Shown: positions 6,562 to 6,594 of the stretch, one piece after another | Layout of the letters: the number at the start of each line of letters is the position of its first letter | Numbering within the stretch: the first letter of the stretch is position 1 | From: Holophagaceae bacterium UBA706 | GTDB taxonomy: Bacteria; Acidobacteriota; Holophagae; Holophagales; Holophagaceae | NCBI GenBank assembly: GCA_002298155.1 | Contig: DBME01000406.1 | Location: 1-6,594 of the forward strand | Direction of reading: 5' to 3' | Length of the DNA: 6,594 bases | Notes under the pieces: model-generated | What the model saw: the letters and a program-made list of their open reading frames with translations, nothing else | Database searches by the model: none | What the model was told of the DNA's origin: nothing | Position numbers and translations under genes: made by a program

Positions 6562-6588
6562 AAAAGCGCCCCGCAAGGGGCGCTTTTT
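6562..6588 (+). terminator. Intrinsic terminator of the spc-alpha operon
   Basis: GCGCCCC at 6566-6572 pairs perfectly with GGGGCGC at 6577-6583 around a GCAA loop (6573-6576), a stable GNRA tetraloop. The stem can extend by four A-T pairs using AAAA at 6562-6565 and TTTT at 6584-6587. A run of five T follows the GC stem at 6584-6588. It lies 20 bases beyond the rplQ stop. The A-tract on the left would give a four-U run on the other strand, so weaker bidirectional action is possible. Confidence 0.92.
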
Positions 6589-6594
6589 CATGGT

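Overview
The window is the promoter-distal part of the bacterial spc ribosomal-protein operon running without a break into the alpha operon. All thirteen genes are on the + strand, in the order rplR (3' end only), rpsE, rpmD, rplO, secY, adk, infA, rpmJ, rpsM, rpsK, rpsD, rpoA, rplQ. A strong intrinsic terminator follows rplQ. Coding density is almost complete: no gap between genes exceeds 24 bases, and secY/adk and adk/infA each overlap by 4 bases (ATGA and TTGA). No RNA genes, mobile elements, CRISPR arrays or long repeats are visible, and no stretch of 300 bases lacks a gene.

The source is a GC-rich bacterium with strong Shine-Dalgarno sites and a standard alpha subunit of bacterial RNA polymerase. 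The protein sequences suggest Acidobacteriota, possibly the Holophagae/Geothrix side, but this rests on general recall rather than a search and is tentative. The gene order secY-adk-infA-rpmJ-rpsM is widespread in bacteria, although many carry map between adk and infA and this one does not.

Layout. Bases 1-1326 encode ribosomal proteins L18 (end), S5, L30 and L15. Bases 1351-2694 encode SecY, the protein-conducting channel. Bases 2691-3559 encode adenylate kinase and initiation factor IF1, the latter from a TTG start inside the adk stop. Bases 3584-5150 encode L36, S13, S11 and S4. Bases 5161-6132 encode RpoA, and 6144-6542 encode L17. Bases 6562-6588 form the terminator. The unit co-expresses ribosome assembly parts, a translation initiation factor, the membrane channel for ribosome-bound chains, an adenine-nucleotide enzyme and the RNA polymerase assembly subunit.

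No undescribed system is evident; this is a conserved housekeeping locus. The points worth a second look are small: the TTG start of infA inside the adk stop, a CX4C spacing in the zinc motif of adenylate kinase, cysteine-bearing forms of S4, L36 and Adk in one operon, a departure from a very conserved RpoA motif, the absence of map, and looser codon use in adk, infA and rpmJ than in the genes around them.
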